A stretch of 64,000 bases of DNA from Neisseria perflava (GCF_002863305.2 NZ_CP136962.1:124001-188000); one strand, 5' to 3'; shown: positions 53,940 to 63,264, counted from the stretch's first letter. Numbers and translations: made by a program. The notes: generated by a model not told the origin, from the letters alone.

Positions 53940-54728
53940 GTGAGTCAACCGGTGTCCGAACCTCAACACGAACAACCCGTCCAACCGCTTATCGAGCATC
54001 TTCTCGAGCTGCGTCGCCGCATGATGTGGATCGTCATCGGCATCGTCGTCTGCTTCTTGGGCATGATGCCGTTTGCCCAGCAGCTCTATACCTTTGTTGC
54101 CGAACCATTAATGGCCAATCTGCCTAAAGATACCAGCATGATTGCGACCGATGTGATCGCGCCGTTTTTTGTGCCGGTCAAGGTTACCTTGATGGCGGCG
54201 TTTCTGCTGTCGTTGCCGCACACGCTGTATCAAGTCTGGGCGTTTGTCGCCCCGGCTTTATACCAAAACGAAAAGCGTTTGATTACGCCGCTGGTGTTGT
54301 CCAGCGTAACGCTTTTCTTCGTCGGTATGGCGTTTGCCTATTTTCTGGTGTTTCCCGTTATTTTCAAATTCTTGGCCGGTGTAACCCCTGTCGGTGTCAA
54401 TATGGCGACTGATATCGACAAATACCTGTCCTTTATTTTGGGCATGTTTGTCGCATTCGGTACGACGTTTGAAGTTCCTGTTGTTGTGGTGTTGCTTGCA
54501 AAAATGGGCATTGTTTCGACCGCTCAGCTTAAGAACGCCCGTCCGTATGTTATTGTGGGTGCGTTTATCGTGGCCGCAATCATCACTCCGCCTGACGTAA
54601 TTTCCCAAACCCTGCTTGCCGTTCCGCTGATTCTGCTCTACGAAGCCGGTATTTGGTTCAGCCGTTTTGCCAAAGCGAAAACGCAGCAGGAAGATGAGGA
54701 TACACCGCAACCACCGGCAGAAGTTTAA
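53940..54728 (+). CDS. tatC: Twin-arginine translocase subunit TatC
   Basis: 262 residues, GTG start 53940 chosen because it lies three bases after the tatB stop and gives the family N-terminus (PLIEHLLELRRRM). Six membrane helices, with the conserved Glu-Leu-Arg at the N-terminus and the FGTTFEVPVVVVLLAKMG segment. It binds the signal peptide. The last gene of the hisH-tat run, followed by a terminator. Confidence 0.96.
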   Translation: MSQPVSEPQHEQPVQPLIEHLLELRRRMMWIVIGIVVCFLGMMPFAQQLYTFVAEPLMANLPKDTSMIATDVIAPFFVPVKVTLMAAFLLSLPHTLYQVWAFVAPALYQNEKRLITPLVLSSVTLFFVGMAFAYFLVFPVIFKFLAGVTPVGVNMATDIDKYLSFILGMFVAFGTTFEVPVVVVLLAKMGIVSTAQLKNARPYVIVGAFIVAAIITPPDVISQTLLAVPLILLYEAGIWFSRFAKAKTQQEDEDTPQPPAEV

Positions 54729-54731
54729 GAA

Positions 54732-54772
54732 TCAAGGCCGTCTGAAGAATTTTTCAGACGGCCTTTGTATCA
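54732..54772 (+). terminator. Terminator after tatC
   Basis: CAAGGCCGTCTGAAGAA pairs with TTTTTCAGACGGCCTTTG. Beyond it, 54773-55070 holds no clear gene. Confidence 0.9.
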
Positions 54773-55075
54773 TGGCACTTTCAGTTTTTAAGAAAAAGCA
54801 TGATGGATGTTCGGTAAATCGTGCAAAAACGTTACAGCGCTAAATCTTTTAATGTGACTAAAAATTTCGACCGAGGATTTTGCCGAAATCGAAGCAGTAA
54901 TGCGTAACAGTCCCTCATGCCTCAATGGTCTGTTGCTCTGAAGATGATTTCAATACCAAACTGCCGGAATTACGTTTGGAAAATGGGGTAATTTGTACCA
55001 AGGCATAAGCCGAAAATACTTGATTTTAGGTAATTGAAAAAATATTCGTTTCTATTTTATTAAAAAGTATGATGT
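54773..55075. other. Gene-poor gap between tatC and gntP
   Basis: No intact gene. Two short open stretches in different frames (54858-55008) could be remnants of one small decayed gene. Not assigned. Confidence 0.4.
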
Positions 55076-55118
55076 CAGGCCGTCTGAAAATTAACTACTT
55101 TTCAGACGGCCTTTTTAT
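55076..55118. terminator. Uptake-sequence terminator upstream of gntP
   Basis: AGGCCGTCTGAAAA and TTTTCAGACGGCCTTTTT form a stem. It has no obvious gene to terminate, which fits a decayed gene upstream. Confidence 0.85.
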
Positions 55119-55300
55119 TGTTCTTGTTTTTCTTTGTCCTCCTTATTTTCAAGCATCTTACAAAAAGGGTTTGGAAAAATAGGTGCTTATATTTTGGCCG
55201 GATTTAGCCGTACGATTTCATGGGTAAATGTGTTATCGTATTCATATATGTTAGAAAACATTAATAAATTTGTATTTTTCTTACAGAGAAAGGCTTCAAA

Positions 55301-56686
55301 ATGGATGGATGGACTCAAACGTTGAGTGCCGGTACCTTGCTCGGTATCGCCGCCGCAGCGATTTTGCTGATCTTGATTTTGATTGTAAAACTGCGCGTTC
55401 ATGCCTTGCTGACGTTGGTATTGGTCAGCCTGCTGACTGCTATCGTAACAGGCCTGCCTATGGGCAGTATCGTCAATGATGTGTTGGTCAAAAACTTTGG
55501 CGGCACGCTCGGCAGCGTAGCGTTGCTGGTAGGTTTGGGCGCAATGCTCGGCCGTTTAGTGGAAACTTCCGGCGGTGCCCAATCTTTGGCGGATGCGCTA
55601 ATTCGGATTTTTGGTGAAAAACGTGCGCCGTTTGCCTTAGGCGTGGCTTCTTTGATTTTCGGTTTTCCGATTTTCTTTGATGCCGGTTTGGTGGTGATGT
55701 TGCCGATTGTGTTTGCAACAGCACGCCGCATGAAGCAAACTGTTTTGCCCTATGCGTTGGCATCTATTGGCGCATTTTCGGTCATGCACGTCTTCCTTCC
55801 GCCTCATCCCGGCCCGATTGCCGCTTCTGAATTTTATGGTGCAAATATTGGTCAACTGCTGATTTTGGGTTTGCCGGTTACCTTGATTACTTGGTATTTC
55901 AGCGGCTATTTATTGGGTAAAGTTTTGGGTCGCAGCATTCATGTGCCCGTTCCTGATCTGCTCAGCGGCGGTACGCAAGATAACGACCAACCGAAAGCGC
56001 CTGCAAAAGCATCTACAGTCATCGGCATTATGCTGATTCCTATGTTGTTGATTTTCTTGAATACTGGTTTGTCTACTCTGATCAGCGAGAAAATGGTCAG
56101 TGCGGATGAAGGCTGGGTGCAGTTTGCGCGAATGCTCGGTTCGACACCGATTGCTTTGCTGATTTCTGTTTTGGTGGCCCTGTATGTATTGGGTAGCAAA
56201 CGTGGCGAAAAAGCCAGCGCTTTGGAGAAAACCATTGATGGCGCATTGGGCCCGGTTTGCTCGGTTATTTTGATTACCGGCGCAGGCGGTATGTTCGGCG
56301 GTGTATTGCGTGCCTCTGGTATCGGTAAGGCTTTGGCCGACAGCATGGCTGACTTGGGTATTCCTGTTTTACTGGGCTGTTTCTTGGTGGCTTTGGCTTT
56401 GCGTATTGCGCAAGGTTCTGCGACCGTTGCATTGACTACCGCTGCCGCATTGATGGCACCGGCCGTTGCGGCGGCAGGTTTCAGCGATTGGCAGATTACT
56501 TGCGTGGTATTGGCGACGGCGGCTGGTTCCGTTGGGTGCAGCCACTTTAACGACTCAGGCTTCTGGCTTGTCGGCCGTCTGTTGGATATGGATGTACCGA
56601 CGACCTTGAAGACATGGACGGTCAACCAAACACTTATCGCACTCATCGGTTTTGCTTTATCGTCAGTATTGTTTATCTTGGTTTAA
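55301..56686 (+). CDS. gntP: Gluconate:H+ symporter (GntP family)
   Basis: 461 residues with about 12-14 membrane helices. The GntP signature is clear: VKLRVHALLTLVLVSLLTAIVTGLP, GFPIFFDAGLVVMLPIVF, MHVFLPPHPGPIAASEF and GQGSATVALTTAAAL-like. It imports gluconate for the gluconokinase encoded 91 bases downstream. AGAGAAAGG is the ribosome site. No GntR-type regulator is in the window. Confidence 0.95.
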   Translation: MDGWTQTLSAGTLLGIAAAAILLILILIVKLRVHALLTLVLVSLLTAIVTGLPMGSIVNDVLVKNFGGTLGSVALLVGLGAMLGRLVETSGGAQSLADALIRIFGEKRAPFALGVASLIFGFPIFFDAGLVVMLPIVFATARRMKQTVLPYALASIGAFSVMHVFLPPHPGPIAASEFYGANIGQLLILGLPVTLITWYFSGYLLGKVLGRSIHVPVPDLLSGGTQDNDQPKAPAKASTVIGIMLIPMLLIFLNTGLSTLISEKMVSADEGWVQFARMLGSTPIALLISVLVALYVLGSKRGEKASALEKTIDGALGPVCSVILITGAGGMFGGVLRASGIGKALADSMADLGIPVLLGCFLVALALRIAQGSATVALTTAAALMAPAVAAAGFSDWQITCVVLATAAGSVGCSHFNDSGFWLVGRLLDMDVPTTLKTWTVNQTLIALIGFALSSVLFILV

Positions 56687-56777
56687 TCGAAAACGGCCGG
56701 CGGATAGTGTTTTTGAGATAACACAATCCGCCTGTTTTCAAATACCGTTAAAATCCAGATAAACAAGGAGTAGAAAA

Positions 56778-57296
56778 ATGACGACACATTTTGTCATGAT
56801 GGGCGTGTGCGGTTGCGGTAAAACCACGGCCGCACTCTCATTGCAAAAATATCTTGATCAATGTCCCTATGCCGAAGGCGATGATTTCCATACCCAAGCC
56901 AACCGCGACAAGATGGGTGCCGGTATTCCGTTGACGGACGAAGACCGCTATCCTTGGCTGGGCAATTTGCGTGACTGGATGACGGAGCAGGCAAAAAACG
57001 GGGAAAAATATTCCATCGTTACTTGTTCCGCACTCAAGCATCACTATCGAGATATTCTGCGTTGTGCGGAAGGGAAGGTGGCTTTTATTCATCTGACTCC
57101 GCCTCAAGCAATCAATCTCGAACGTATGCTGTCGCGCCAGGGGCATTATATGAAAGCCGGAATGCTGGATTCGCAGCTGGAGATTTTGGAAGAGCTGGGT
57201 GCGGATGAGTACGGTGTCAAAATCGACAATCCGGGTACGCCTGAAGCCGTTGAGGCAGATATTGTGAATTGGGTAAAAGCGCAAGGCTTGATTTAA
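56778..57296 (+). CDS. gntK: Gluconokinase
   Basis: 172 residues. P-loop kinase: MGVCGCGKTTAA at residues about 8-19, then EGDDFH (substrate Asp and His), MGAGIPLTDEDRYPWL and TCSALKHHYRD. It makes 6-phosphogluconate from gluconate for the Entner-Doudoroff or pentose-phosphate route. Follows gntP; AAGGAG precedes the ATG. Confidence 0.97.
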   Translation: MTTHFVMMGVCGCGKTTAALSLQKYLDQCPYAEGDDFHTQANRDKMGAGIPLTDEDRYPWLGNLRDWMTEQAKNGEKYSIVTCSALKHHYRDILRCAEGKVAFIHLTPPQAINLERMLSRQGHYMKAGMLDSQLEILEELGADEYGVKIDNPGTPEAVEADIVNWVKAQGLI

Positions 57297-57310
57297 TAAT
57301 GAACAGAAAT

Positions 57311-57350
57311 GAAAAGGCCGTCTGAAATCTTTCAGACGGCCTTTTTTGAT
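57311..57350. terminator. Terminator between gntK and dtd
   Basis: AAAAGGCCGTCTGAAA pairs with TTTCAGACGGCCTTTTTT; shared by convergent genes. Confidence 0.92.
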
Positions 57351-57355
57351 GAGAT

Positions 57356-57817
57356 TTAGAATGTTTTTTGCGAATCAAGCAATAAGGTAACCGGCCCGTC
57401 ATTGCAAAGGGATACCTGCATATGGGTTTGGAATCTGCCGGTTTCGACAGTCAGTCCATGTTCGCGTAAAAGTTGCGCAGTATATTGATAGAGTTTATCC
57501 GCTTGTTCGGCAGGGGCAGCATTGGAGAAGGACGGACGGCGGCCGCTGCGCGCATCGGCGTAAAGAGTAAATTGGGAAACCAATAATATCGAGCCGCCGA
57601 CATCTTTGAGCGATAAATTTAATTTGCCGTTTTCGTCTTCAAAGATACGCAGGTTGGCGGTTTTGTCCGCAATGTATTTGGCGTCTGCTTCTGTATCGGT
57701 ATGGGTAACGCTGAGCAATATCATAAATCCGTTGTCGATTTTGCCGCAGGTTTCGCGGGAGTTTTCGGACAAAACGTCAACTTTGGCTTGGGTAACTTTT
57801 TGGATAACGGCGCGCAT
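57356..57817 (-). CDS. dtd: D-aminoacyl-tRNA deacylase
   Basis: 153 residues from ATG 57817; the open frame runs upstream to 57907, but the family begins MRAVIQKV. Removes D-amino acids (and Gly) from tRNA. Seen: [13 protein letters not shown] with the SQFTL site and [11 protein letters not shown] with the cross-subunit Gly-Pro site. The final codons run into the terminator region. Confidence 0.97.
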   Translation of the reverse strand: MRAVIQKVTQAKVDVLSENSRETCGKIDNGFMILLSVTHTDTEADAKYIADKTANLRIFEDENGKLNLSLKDVGGSILLVSQFTLYADARSGRRPSFSNAAPAEQADKLYQYTAQLLREHGLTVETGRFQTHMQVSLCNDGPVTLLLDSQKTF

Positions 57818-57916
57818 GATGTTTTTGGATATAAAGAAGTTTGTGAAAAAGAGCGTAAAAGACACGCCCTTTGGGTTGGAGTATGGTTTCAGACGGCCTG
57901 AAACCATTGAATCAAT

Positions 57917-58681
57917 TTACGGATTAATGCCGTTTTCTTTTAAGATGCGTTCGATCTGATTATTAACTTTTTGCCGTTTGACAGCTTGGGCAATTTGGTT
58001 GCGTACCAGCTCGAAAGGTTCGGCATTCGGATCATGCTCTACTGCACTGAGTTTAAACAGATAAAAACGGTTTTCCATTTGAATCGGCTCGTGCGTTACA
58101 TCGCCCCGGTTCATGTCGGCAAAAGCAACGGCCAGTTGGGGAGGGAGCTGTTGCGGAGAAATGAAGCCGTCAAATTCTTGTTCTGGGTTAGGATAGCGCT
58201 TCATCAGCTCTTCGAATGACAAGCCTTTTAGCAGCAGTTCTTGCGCGGCGCGTACTTCGTCGGCTGAGGCAAAGCTGACTTGTTGCAGCTTGATAATGCG
58301 TGTTTGCTGGTCGTAGAAACGGCGCAACTCGGCATCGTCAACTGCGGTTTGACGTTCTAGATAAGCAGCGTATTGGTTGGCATAGAACTCAGCTTCAACG
58401 TTTTTGAACTGATTCTGTACTTCCGCATCTTTGTCCAAACCAGCTTTGAAGGCTTCATTTTTCAATATTTCCAAAGTCTGCAAGCGTGTAACCACATCTT
58501 TGCGGATTGCCTGACCATCGGGTTTGGCAGTTTGGTTGGGATGCTGGTCGGCCTGTCTCAATACTTCGGCAACCATGCTGTCGATGCGGGCGGGATCGAT
58601 ATCAGGTGCTTTGGCGGTTGCCAAACCGATCGTCGACAGGGCGAGGATAGCCAAAACGGCAGTTTTGGGCTTGATGTTCAT
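57917..58681 (-). CDS. Periplasmic parvulin-type peptidylprolyl isomerase (short form)
   Basis: 254 residues. Signal peptide (MNIKPKTAVLAILALSTIGLATA). The N-terminal region resembles the chaperone part of SurA/PrsA proteins, and residues about 130-230 form a parvulin domain (KLQQVSFASADEVRAAQELL; FDGFISPQQLPPQLAVAF; GDVTHEPIQMENRFYLFKL). It assists folding of outer-membrane or secreted proteins. It lies 43 bases downstream of the second PPIase gene. In the usual neisserial order only one is annotated as the PEB4-type cell-binding factor; the pair looks like a duplication. Confidence 0.85.
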   Translation of the reverse strand: MNIKPKTAVLAILALSTIGLATAKAPDIDPARIDSMVAEVLRQADQHPNQTAKPDGQAIRKDVVTRLQTLEILKNEAFKAGLDKDAEVQNQFKNVEAEFYANQYAAYLERQTAVDDAELRRFYDQQTRIIKLQQVSFASADEVRAAQELLLKGLSFEELMKRYPNPEQEFDGFISPQQLPPQLAVAFADMNRGDVTHEPIQMENRFYLFKLSAVEHDPNAEPFELVRNQIAQAVKRQKVNNQIERILKENGINP

Positions 58682-58724
58682 GTGAGTTCCTTTTGCCCGC
58701 CGCTATCACGGCGGGCACGTTATA

Positions 58725-59597
58725 TTATTTGTTGACTTTGATGCTGGCTTTTTTCAGCAATGATTGAATGGCCGCATCAACACGGGCTGCCTGTAAGTCG
58801 CTGCCAATCTCGTTTTTAGCGGTTTCGTAAGAAGGCACGGTAACGTTACGACGGTCATTGACATAGAAAACGGCATACAAATTACCGTTTTGCAGCGGCG
58901 TTTTAGTGTGCGCACCTTTTTTCAGGTCTTTGACAGCAGCGTAAAGCGGAGGAGCTGATTCTTGCAAATCTTTAAGCGGAACATAAGCTTTAGGGATGCC
59001 GCCGGCTTTTTTGGCCGCTTCGTCAATTGAGTATTGGTTCAATACCGAAACAAAGCTTTTTTTCGCGTCCAAATCGGCAATGGCTTTTTGGGCATTGCTG
59101 CTGCTGTCGGTTAAGATTTCGCCCAGTTGGACTTCCTGAGTACCTTTATAGAAGTTGCTGAAGTCGTTGTAAGCGGCTTTGACATCTTTTTCTTGGACAG
59201 GATATTGACGGACGATATGCGCCGCGAAAGCTTGGCCTAACAAATCATTTTCGAAAACTGCCCATTCGGTTTTGAATGTGGCTTTTTTATCTGCGCCTTG
59301 CTTGGCGGCATCGGCACGCGCTTGCTCCAATGCAGTTTTGAATTCAGCGCTTTGATCCAGTTTTAATTTTTTAGCTTCTTGGGTAACAACAGTGCTGATA
59401 ACTTGGCGTTCAGTCAGCATTTGACGCAATTCAGGAGTGTCTTGAACGTTCGGGTTGCTGGCGCGTACGGAAGCAACTTGGTCATCGATAACGCTGCTGT
59501 CGATGGCTTGACCGTTGACGGTCACCAAAGTTTGGGCAAACAGGGTGCCGGTAGTCAGGGCAAGCATCAAGGCTGAAGCAAAGTAGGTTTTTTTCAT
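58725..59597 (-). CDS. Periplasmic parvulin-type peptidylprolyl isomerase (PEB4/cell-binding-factor type)
   Basis: 290 residues. Signal peptide cleaved near residue 21 (TLFAQ). The N-terminal half is helical (SurA_N-like, VNGQAIDSSVIDDQVAS); residues about 155-255 are a parvulin domain, although several usual active-site residues are not clear (QEVQLGEILTDSSSNAQ; GGIPKAYVPLKDL). A C-terminal helix ends the protein. Likely an outer-membrane-protein chaperone. Related to the shorter paralogue directly downstream; the two share a transcript. Confidence 0.87.
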   Translation of the reverse strand: MKKTYFASALMLALTTGTLFAQTLVTVNGQAIDSSVIDDQVASVRASNPNVQDTPELRQMLTERQVISTVVTQEAKKLKLDQSAEFKTALEQARADAAKQGADKKATFKTEWAVFENDLLGQAFAAHIVRQYPVQEKDVKAAYNDFSNFYKGTQEVQLGEILTDSSSNAQKAIADLDAKKSFVSVLNQYSIDEAAKKAGGIPKAYVPLKDLQESAPPLYAAVKDLKKGAHTKTPLQNGNLYAVFYVNDRRNVTVPSYETAKNEIGSDLQAARVDAAIQSLLKKASIKVNK

Positions 59598-59667
59598 CGT
59601 ATTTCTCTTTTAAATAATGATTGGAAATAAATTAATGATTAGAAATCAAAGTTTAAGAGTAGTAATC

Positions 59668-59940
59668 TTAATGGAAGTATTCGTCCGGCGTGGCCGCTTT
59701 GATACTGAGTGCATGAATCAGGCCGTCTGAAAACAGGTCTTGTAAAAGCTGCTTAATCATACGTTGCCGCTGGAGTCGGCCAATGTTCTCAAATGCGTTG
59801 CTGACCACTACTATGGCGTAATGCCCTCCACCTTTATTACCGGCATGGCCGGCGTGCAGATGGCTTTCATCTTCAAAATCGAAGAACTCAGGCTCAAGCG
59901 CCTGCAGGCGTTCCTCGATAATTTGACGCATATTGCTCAT
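59668..59940 (-). CDS. bolA: BolA family protein
   Basis: 90 residues. HLHAGHAGNKGGGHYAIVVVSNAF holds the conserved His residues and the Gly-rich turn; RQRMIKQLLQDLFSDGLIHALSI matches the BolA helix. BolA proteins bind monothiol glutaredoxins or iron-sulfur clusters, or act as regulators. Overlaps the end of yciI by four bases, so it is translated from the same mRNA. An uptake sequence lies inside the gene. Confidence 0.93.
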   Translation of the reverse strand: MSNMRQIIEERLQALEPEFFDFEDESHLHAGHAGNKGGGHYAIVVVSNAFENIGRLQRQRMIKQLLQDLFSDGLIHALSIKAATPDEYFH

Positions 59941-60227
59941 TTGAACACGGCTTTAAAGGGTTTAATCAATACTTCTGCGTATACGCCGGCATCGACGTAA
60001 GGGTCTTGTTCAGCCCATTCTTGTGCAGCGTCCAAAGATTCAAATTGAGCCACGATCAGGCTGCCGGAAACGCGTTCCGGATTGTCTGGTAGAGGATTGG
60101 GGCCGGCAGTCAGCAGACGGCCTTGCGCTTTCAATTCTTCCAAGCGTGCCAAATGAGCAGGGCGGGCTGCCATGCGTGCTTCGTGGACATCTTCGGCATC
60201 AGTGGCCAAAAGCGTAAAATATTCCAT
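59937..60227 (-). CDS. yciI: YciI-family protein
   Basis: 96 residues, one dimeric ferredoxin-like domain: EYFTLLATDAEDV near the start, RPAHLARLEELKAQGRLL with the conserved His, and EWAEQDPYVDAGVYAEV near the end. YciI-like enzymes are believed to act on small substrates with the His-Asp pair. It overlaps bolA by four bases and the yciB stop by one, in the order yciB-yciI-bolA. Confidence 0.92.
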   Translation of the reverse strand: MEYFTLLATDAEDVHEARMAARPAHLARLEELKAQGRLLTAGPNPLPDNPERVSGSLIVAQFESLDAAQEWAEQDPYVDAGVYAEVLIKPFKAVFK

Positions 60228-60760
60228 TATTGATCCTCCTTAGGCTGGAAACGCATCAGATACATACCCTGTGCGATGGAAAAAATGATTGTGAAACCCA
60301 ATGTGCCGAACAGTTTGTAATTGACCCATTGGTCTGGAAAATACGTAAAGACAAAGAGGTTGGCCGCACCCATAAAAATTAGGAAGCCAATCCATGCATA
60401 AGTCAGGCGTGTCCATACAAAATCAGGGAGTTGCATTTCTTTGCCCATGACGGCTTTAAGCCCGTTTTTACCGGCAAGATGGCTGAACAGCATGACGATC
60501 GCGCCGATCCAAAACAGAACGGTCGGTTTCCACATGATGAAGCGGTTATCTTTCAGTAAAATCGTTGCACCGCCAAAAAAGACAATCAAGATCAGGCTGA
60601 TCCATTGCATGGTGTCCAGCTTGCGGTGTTTCCAAAAGGTCAGCGCAGCTTGGGCTATGCCGACTACAACCGCAACAGCCGTTGCGGTAATCATGTCTTT
60701 GGTGATGATGTATGTAATGAAAAATAAGAATACGGCGAATAAGTCGCTCAAAACCTTCAT
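60227..60760 (-). CDS. yciB: YciB/IspZ septation-related inner-membrane protein
   Basis: 177 residues with five membrane helices (KVLSDLFAVFLFFITYIITK; WMSLILIVFFGG-type; FWIGAIVMLFSH; WTRLTYAWIGFLIFMGAANLF; TFGFTIIFSIAQG-type). Standard YciB length. Linked to cell envelope and septation in Shigella and E. coli. First gene of the yciB-yciI-bolA-PPIase run. The gap to fimV (60761-61065) shows only promoter-like AT-rich stretches. Confidence 0.92.
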   Translation of the reverse strand: MKVLSDLFAVFLFFITYIITKDMITATAVAVVVGIAQAALTFWKHRKLDTMQWISLILIVFFGGATILLKDNRFIMWKPTVLFWIGAIVMLFSHLAGKNGLKAVMGKEMQLPDFVWTRLTYAWIGFLIFMGAANLFVFTYFPDQWVNYKLFGTLGFTIIFSIAQGMYLMRFQPKEDQ

Positions 60761-61065
60761 ATGTTAATGATGAAACTAATTGAGTAAATGCTAATCATAC
60801 AGGGAGATGTGTTTTTTTGCACCTTTCCCTATGACTTTAATACCACATATATCCATATGAAATATTTGTTTTGGGTTGGCGAAATTTGTAAAAAAGAAAC
60901 ACAAGCATGCAAAAGTAATAGATTTGCTAAGGAATTTTAGGCTGAATAACCTCTATTGCTTGGCAGGAATGGGTTAAAAATATATCATGACGTAATATCT
61001 AGTAAATATATGGTTAAATGCGCGCACATTGGTCAGTACCATAATTTCCGAACAGGGGATCAGTT

Positions 61066-63033
61066 TTGAAAAAACATCACAATATTAAATTAATTACAGC
61101 TTCTATTGCTTTAATGACATCGCTCAGTGCCTCTGCAGGTTTGGGTGGCTTGAACGTTCAATCTCATTTGGGTGAGCCTTTTACAGGCAGTATCACTGTG
61201 ACTGGCGAGGAAGCTCAGGCTCTGCTTAATGGCGGTAAGGCCACTATTTCAAATGGCAATTTGCGCGCGGCAGTACGCAAATCAGGCGATAAGGCAGTCG
61301 TTACGATTCGTTCTTCCAAAGCCATTAAAGATCCTGTTTTGGTTTTCCAAGTAGGTGTCGGTGCGCAATCGCGTGAATACACCGCTATTATCGATCCGGC
61401 CGGATATGATTCTAAAGATGCTGCATCTGTTCGTACTCGTCCGGCTGCTGAATCTCAATCCTCCGAGCCGACGCGCAATGCCCAACAGCCTGCAACAAAA
61501 AACAATAAAGCATCAGGCAATCAGGTAGCTCAAGTGCGTAAAGATGCGCAACGTAAGGCTGAGAAAAAACAAGTTCAGACGGCCTCTGCTAAAAACGATA
61601 CGGCCGTACGTTCAGGCAGACAGCATTTGGTACGTACGGGTGAAACCCTGATTGCCATTGCGTCCAGCATCCGTCCGCAAGGTATGACCTTGGATCAAAC
61701 CATTCAAGCGTTGGTTAATGCTAATCCGGATGTGTTTATTGATAACAATGCCAACCGTATGTTGGCAGGTAAGGTGCTGAATATTCCAAACCGTAGCGAA
61801 TTGCAACGTTTGGCTGCTTCTGCTCCTGTTAAAACTAATACGGCAACAGAAAAAGCCAATGAAACCGCTAATGCAACAGAGGCTAAAACAGAAAAACCTG
61901 TTGTTCAGCCTGAGGCTCAAACTGAAGCCCAGGTTAAAGATGCCGGCGCAAACCCTCCGCAACAGGAAGAAGTGAAACAAGCTTCAGCTGCGCAAACAGA
62001 GCAAGCAGCATCTGCGGCTGTCAATGAAAATGCGGCATCAGCAGCTCCTGCTTCCGATGTTCAAGATGTTATGGCTTCCGATAATCAAGAGAATGTATTG
62101 GCTTCGGAACCTGTTGCTACGACTGATTCTGCTGCAGAGCCGTCAGAGAGTGAATCAGATGGTAATTTGTGGAAATGGTTGTTGGCAGGCGGCGCAGCCC
62201 TTATTGCTGCTTGGTTGTTGTTGAGAGCTGCCGGTAAACGTAAAGACGAGCCGAAAGCCGCGTCTGCAAGCCGTAAGGATGAAGAAAAGCCTGTACAGAA
62301 AAGTGTTGCTGCTTCAGCCACCGCTGCGGTTGCCGCAAGCAAAGTAACGCCGTCTGAAAAAACTCAAGAAGGTTTGCTTGTCGAAGATGATTTTGAAGAT
62401 GATGTCGTTATCAATGAAGTAGAAGAATCTTCCAATGTTGACGATGTCAAACTTGACTTAGGCAAGATTGACCATAGTCAGGCAGGCATTCTTTCCAGTG
62501 CGGTAACGCATGATGCAGAAACAGAGCAACGTCGTCATGCGGATTGGGACAATATCGAATCAACAGAAAGCGTGTACGAGCCTGAGCCGGAGAATCCGTA
62601 TCAGCCGGTATCTGTTGTTATGCCTGAGCGAAATGAAGAGCCGCTAGAGTTTACAGTAGAAACGCCTGAAAATTCAGACGACCATGTGCCGCCATTCGAT
62701 GTCAAGCAAGATCAGGACGTGCAAATTCAAGAAACCAAAGAAGAAGCAGAGAAAGAAGAAGCTGCTTCAGAGTTTGTGATTGAAGAAGGTGCATTGGAAT
62801 GGGAAGCTGAAGATGTTTCAGTAGCTGCCGATAAAAGCAATAGCGAAAGAGGCTTTGTTTCAGAATCAGTCGGTATGACTGCTCCGCTCGAGGCTAAATA
62901 TGATTTGGCCAAGATGTATATCGAGATCGGTGATCCTGAGGCAGCTCGCGAAACATTGCAAGGGCTGATTGAAGAAGCTGAAGGCGATATTCTATATAAA
63001 GCCCAAAAACTGATGAAAGAACTTGGCGCATAA
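61066..63033 (+). CDS. tspA: FimV/TspA-like pilus-assembly and peptidoglycan-binding membrane protein
   Basis: 655 residues, starting at TTG 61066 with CAGGGGATC upstream. Signal peptide cleaved after ASA (about residue 24). The N-terminal FimV domain (LGGLNVQSHLGEPFTGSITV) is followed by a LysM-like region at about 186-245 (VRTGETLIAIASSIRPQGMT; VLNIPN). A long Ala/Glu/Gln/Thr region precedes one membrane helix at about 367-387 (WKWLLAGGAALIAAWLLL), then an acidic cytosolic part and the C-terminal FimV motif (AKYDLAKMYIEIGDPEAARETLQ). In Pseudomonas FimV sets pole identity; meningococcal TspA was found as a T-cell antigen. Next gene is truA, as in Pseudomonas. Confidence 0.93.
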   Translation: MKKHHNIKLITASIALMTSLSASAGLGGLNVQSHLGEPFTGSITVTGEEAQALLNGGKATISNGNLRAAVRKSGDKAVVTIRSSKAIKDPVLVFQVGVGAQSREYTAIIDPAGYDSKDAASVRTRPAAESQSSEPTRNAQQPATKNNKASGNQVAQVRKDAQRKAEKKQVQTASAKNDTAVRSGRQHLVRTGETLIAIASSIRPQGMTLDQTIQALVNANPDVFIDNNANRMLAGKVLNIPNRSELQRLAASAPVKTNTATEKANETANATEAKTEKPVVQPEAQTEAQVKDAGANPPQQEEVKQASAAQTEQAASAAVNENAASAAPASDVQDVMASDNQENVLASEPVATTDSAAEPSESESDGNLWKWLLAGGAALIAAWLLLRAAGKRKDEPKAASASRKDEEKPVQKSVAASATAAVAASKVTPSEKTQEGLLVEDDFEDDVVINEVEESSNVDDVKLDLGKIDHSQAGILSSAVTHDAETEQRRHADWDNIESTESVYEPEPENPYQPVSVVMPERNEEPLEFTVETPENSDDHVPPFDVKQDQDVQIQETKEEAEKEEAASEFVIEEGALEWEAEDVSVAADKSNSERGFVSESVGMTAPLEAKYDLAKMYIEIGDPEAARETLQGLIEEAEGDILYKAQKLMKELGA

Positions 63034-63048
63034 GTGTCAGTCAAATGA

Positions 63049-63077
63049 AGATGCCGTTTCAGACGGCATCTTTTTTA
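63049..63077 (+). terminator. Terminator of tspA
   Basis: AAGATGCCGTTTCAGACGGCATCTTTTTT: GATGCCGT pairs with ACGGCATC. It includes one AT-dialect uptake sequence (complement of ATGCCGTCTGAA), unlike most here. Confidence 0.85.
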
Positions 63078-63184
63078 TGGTAAATTAAAAGATGAGATTT
63101 GGGCCGAATCCATTTTTAGATATGACAGTATTGCATGGCAGTTCTATGGTGGACGAAGATAAAGGCCGTCTGAAATATATGATG

Positions 63185-63213
63185 AGAGGCGTGTGATGAT
63201 CACGCCTTTTAAT
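63185..63213 (+). terminator. Stem-loop in the truA leader
   Basis: AGGCGTG and CACGCCT around TGATGAT, then TTTTAATA, about 55 bases before the truA start. Whether it ends a transcript or acts as an attenuator is unclear. Confidence 0.6.
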
Positions 63214-63264
63214 ATTTGTTATTTGAGCGTGGACAACAATATCCATTTATAAGAAGTATAAGAA

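Noticed and set aside
55134-55325. Short open frame before gntP
   Set aside because: No ribosome site, no family pattern, and it runs into the gntP start in another frame.
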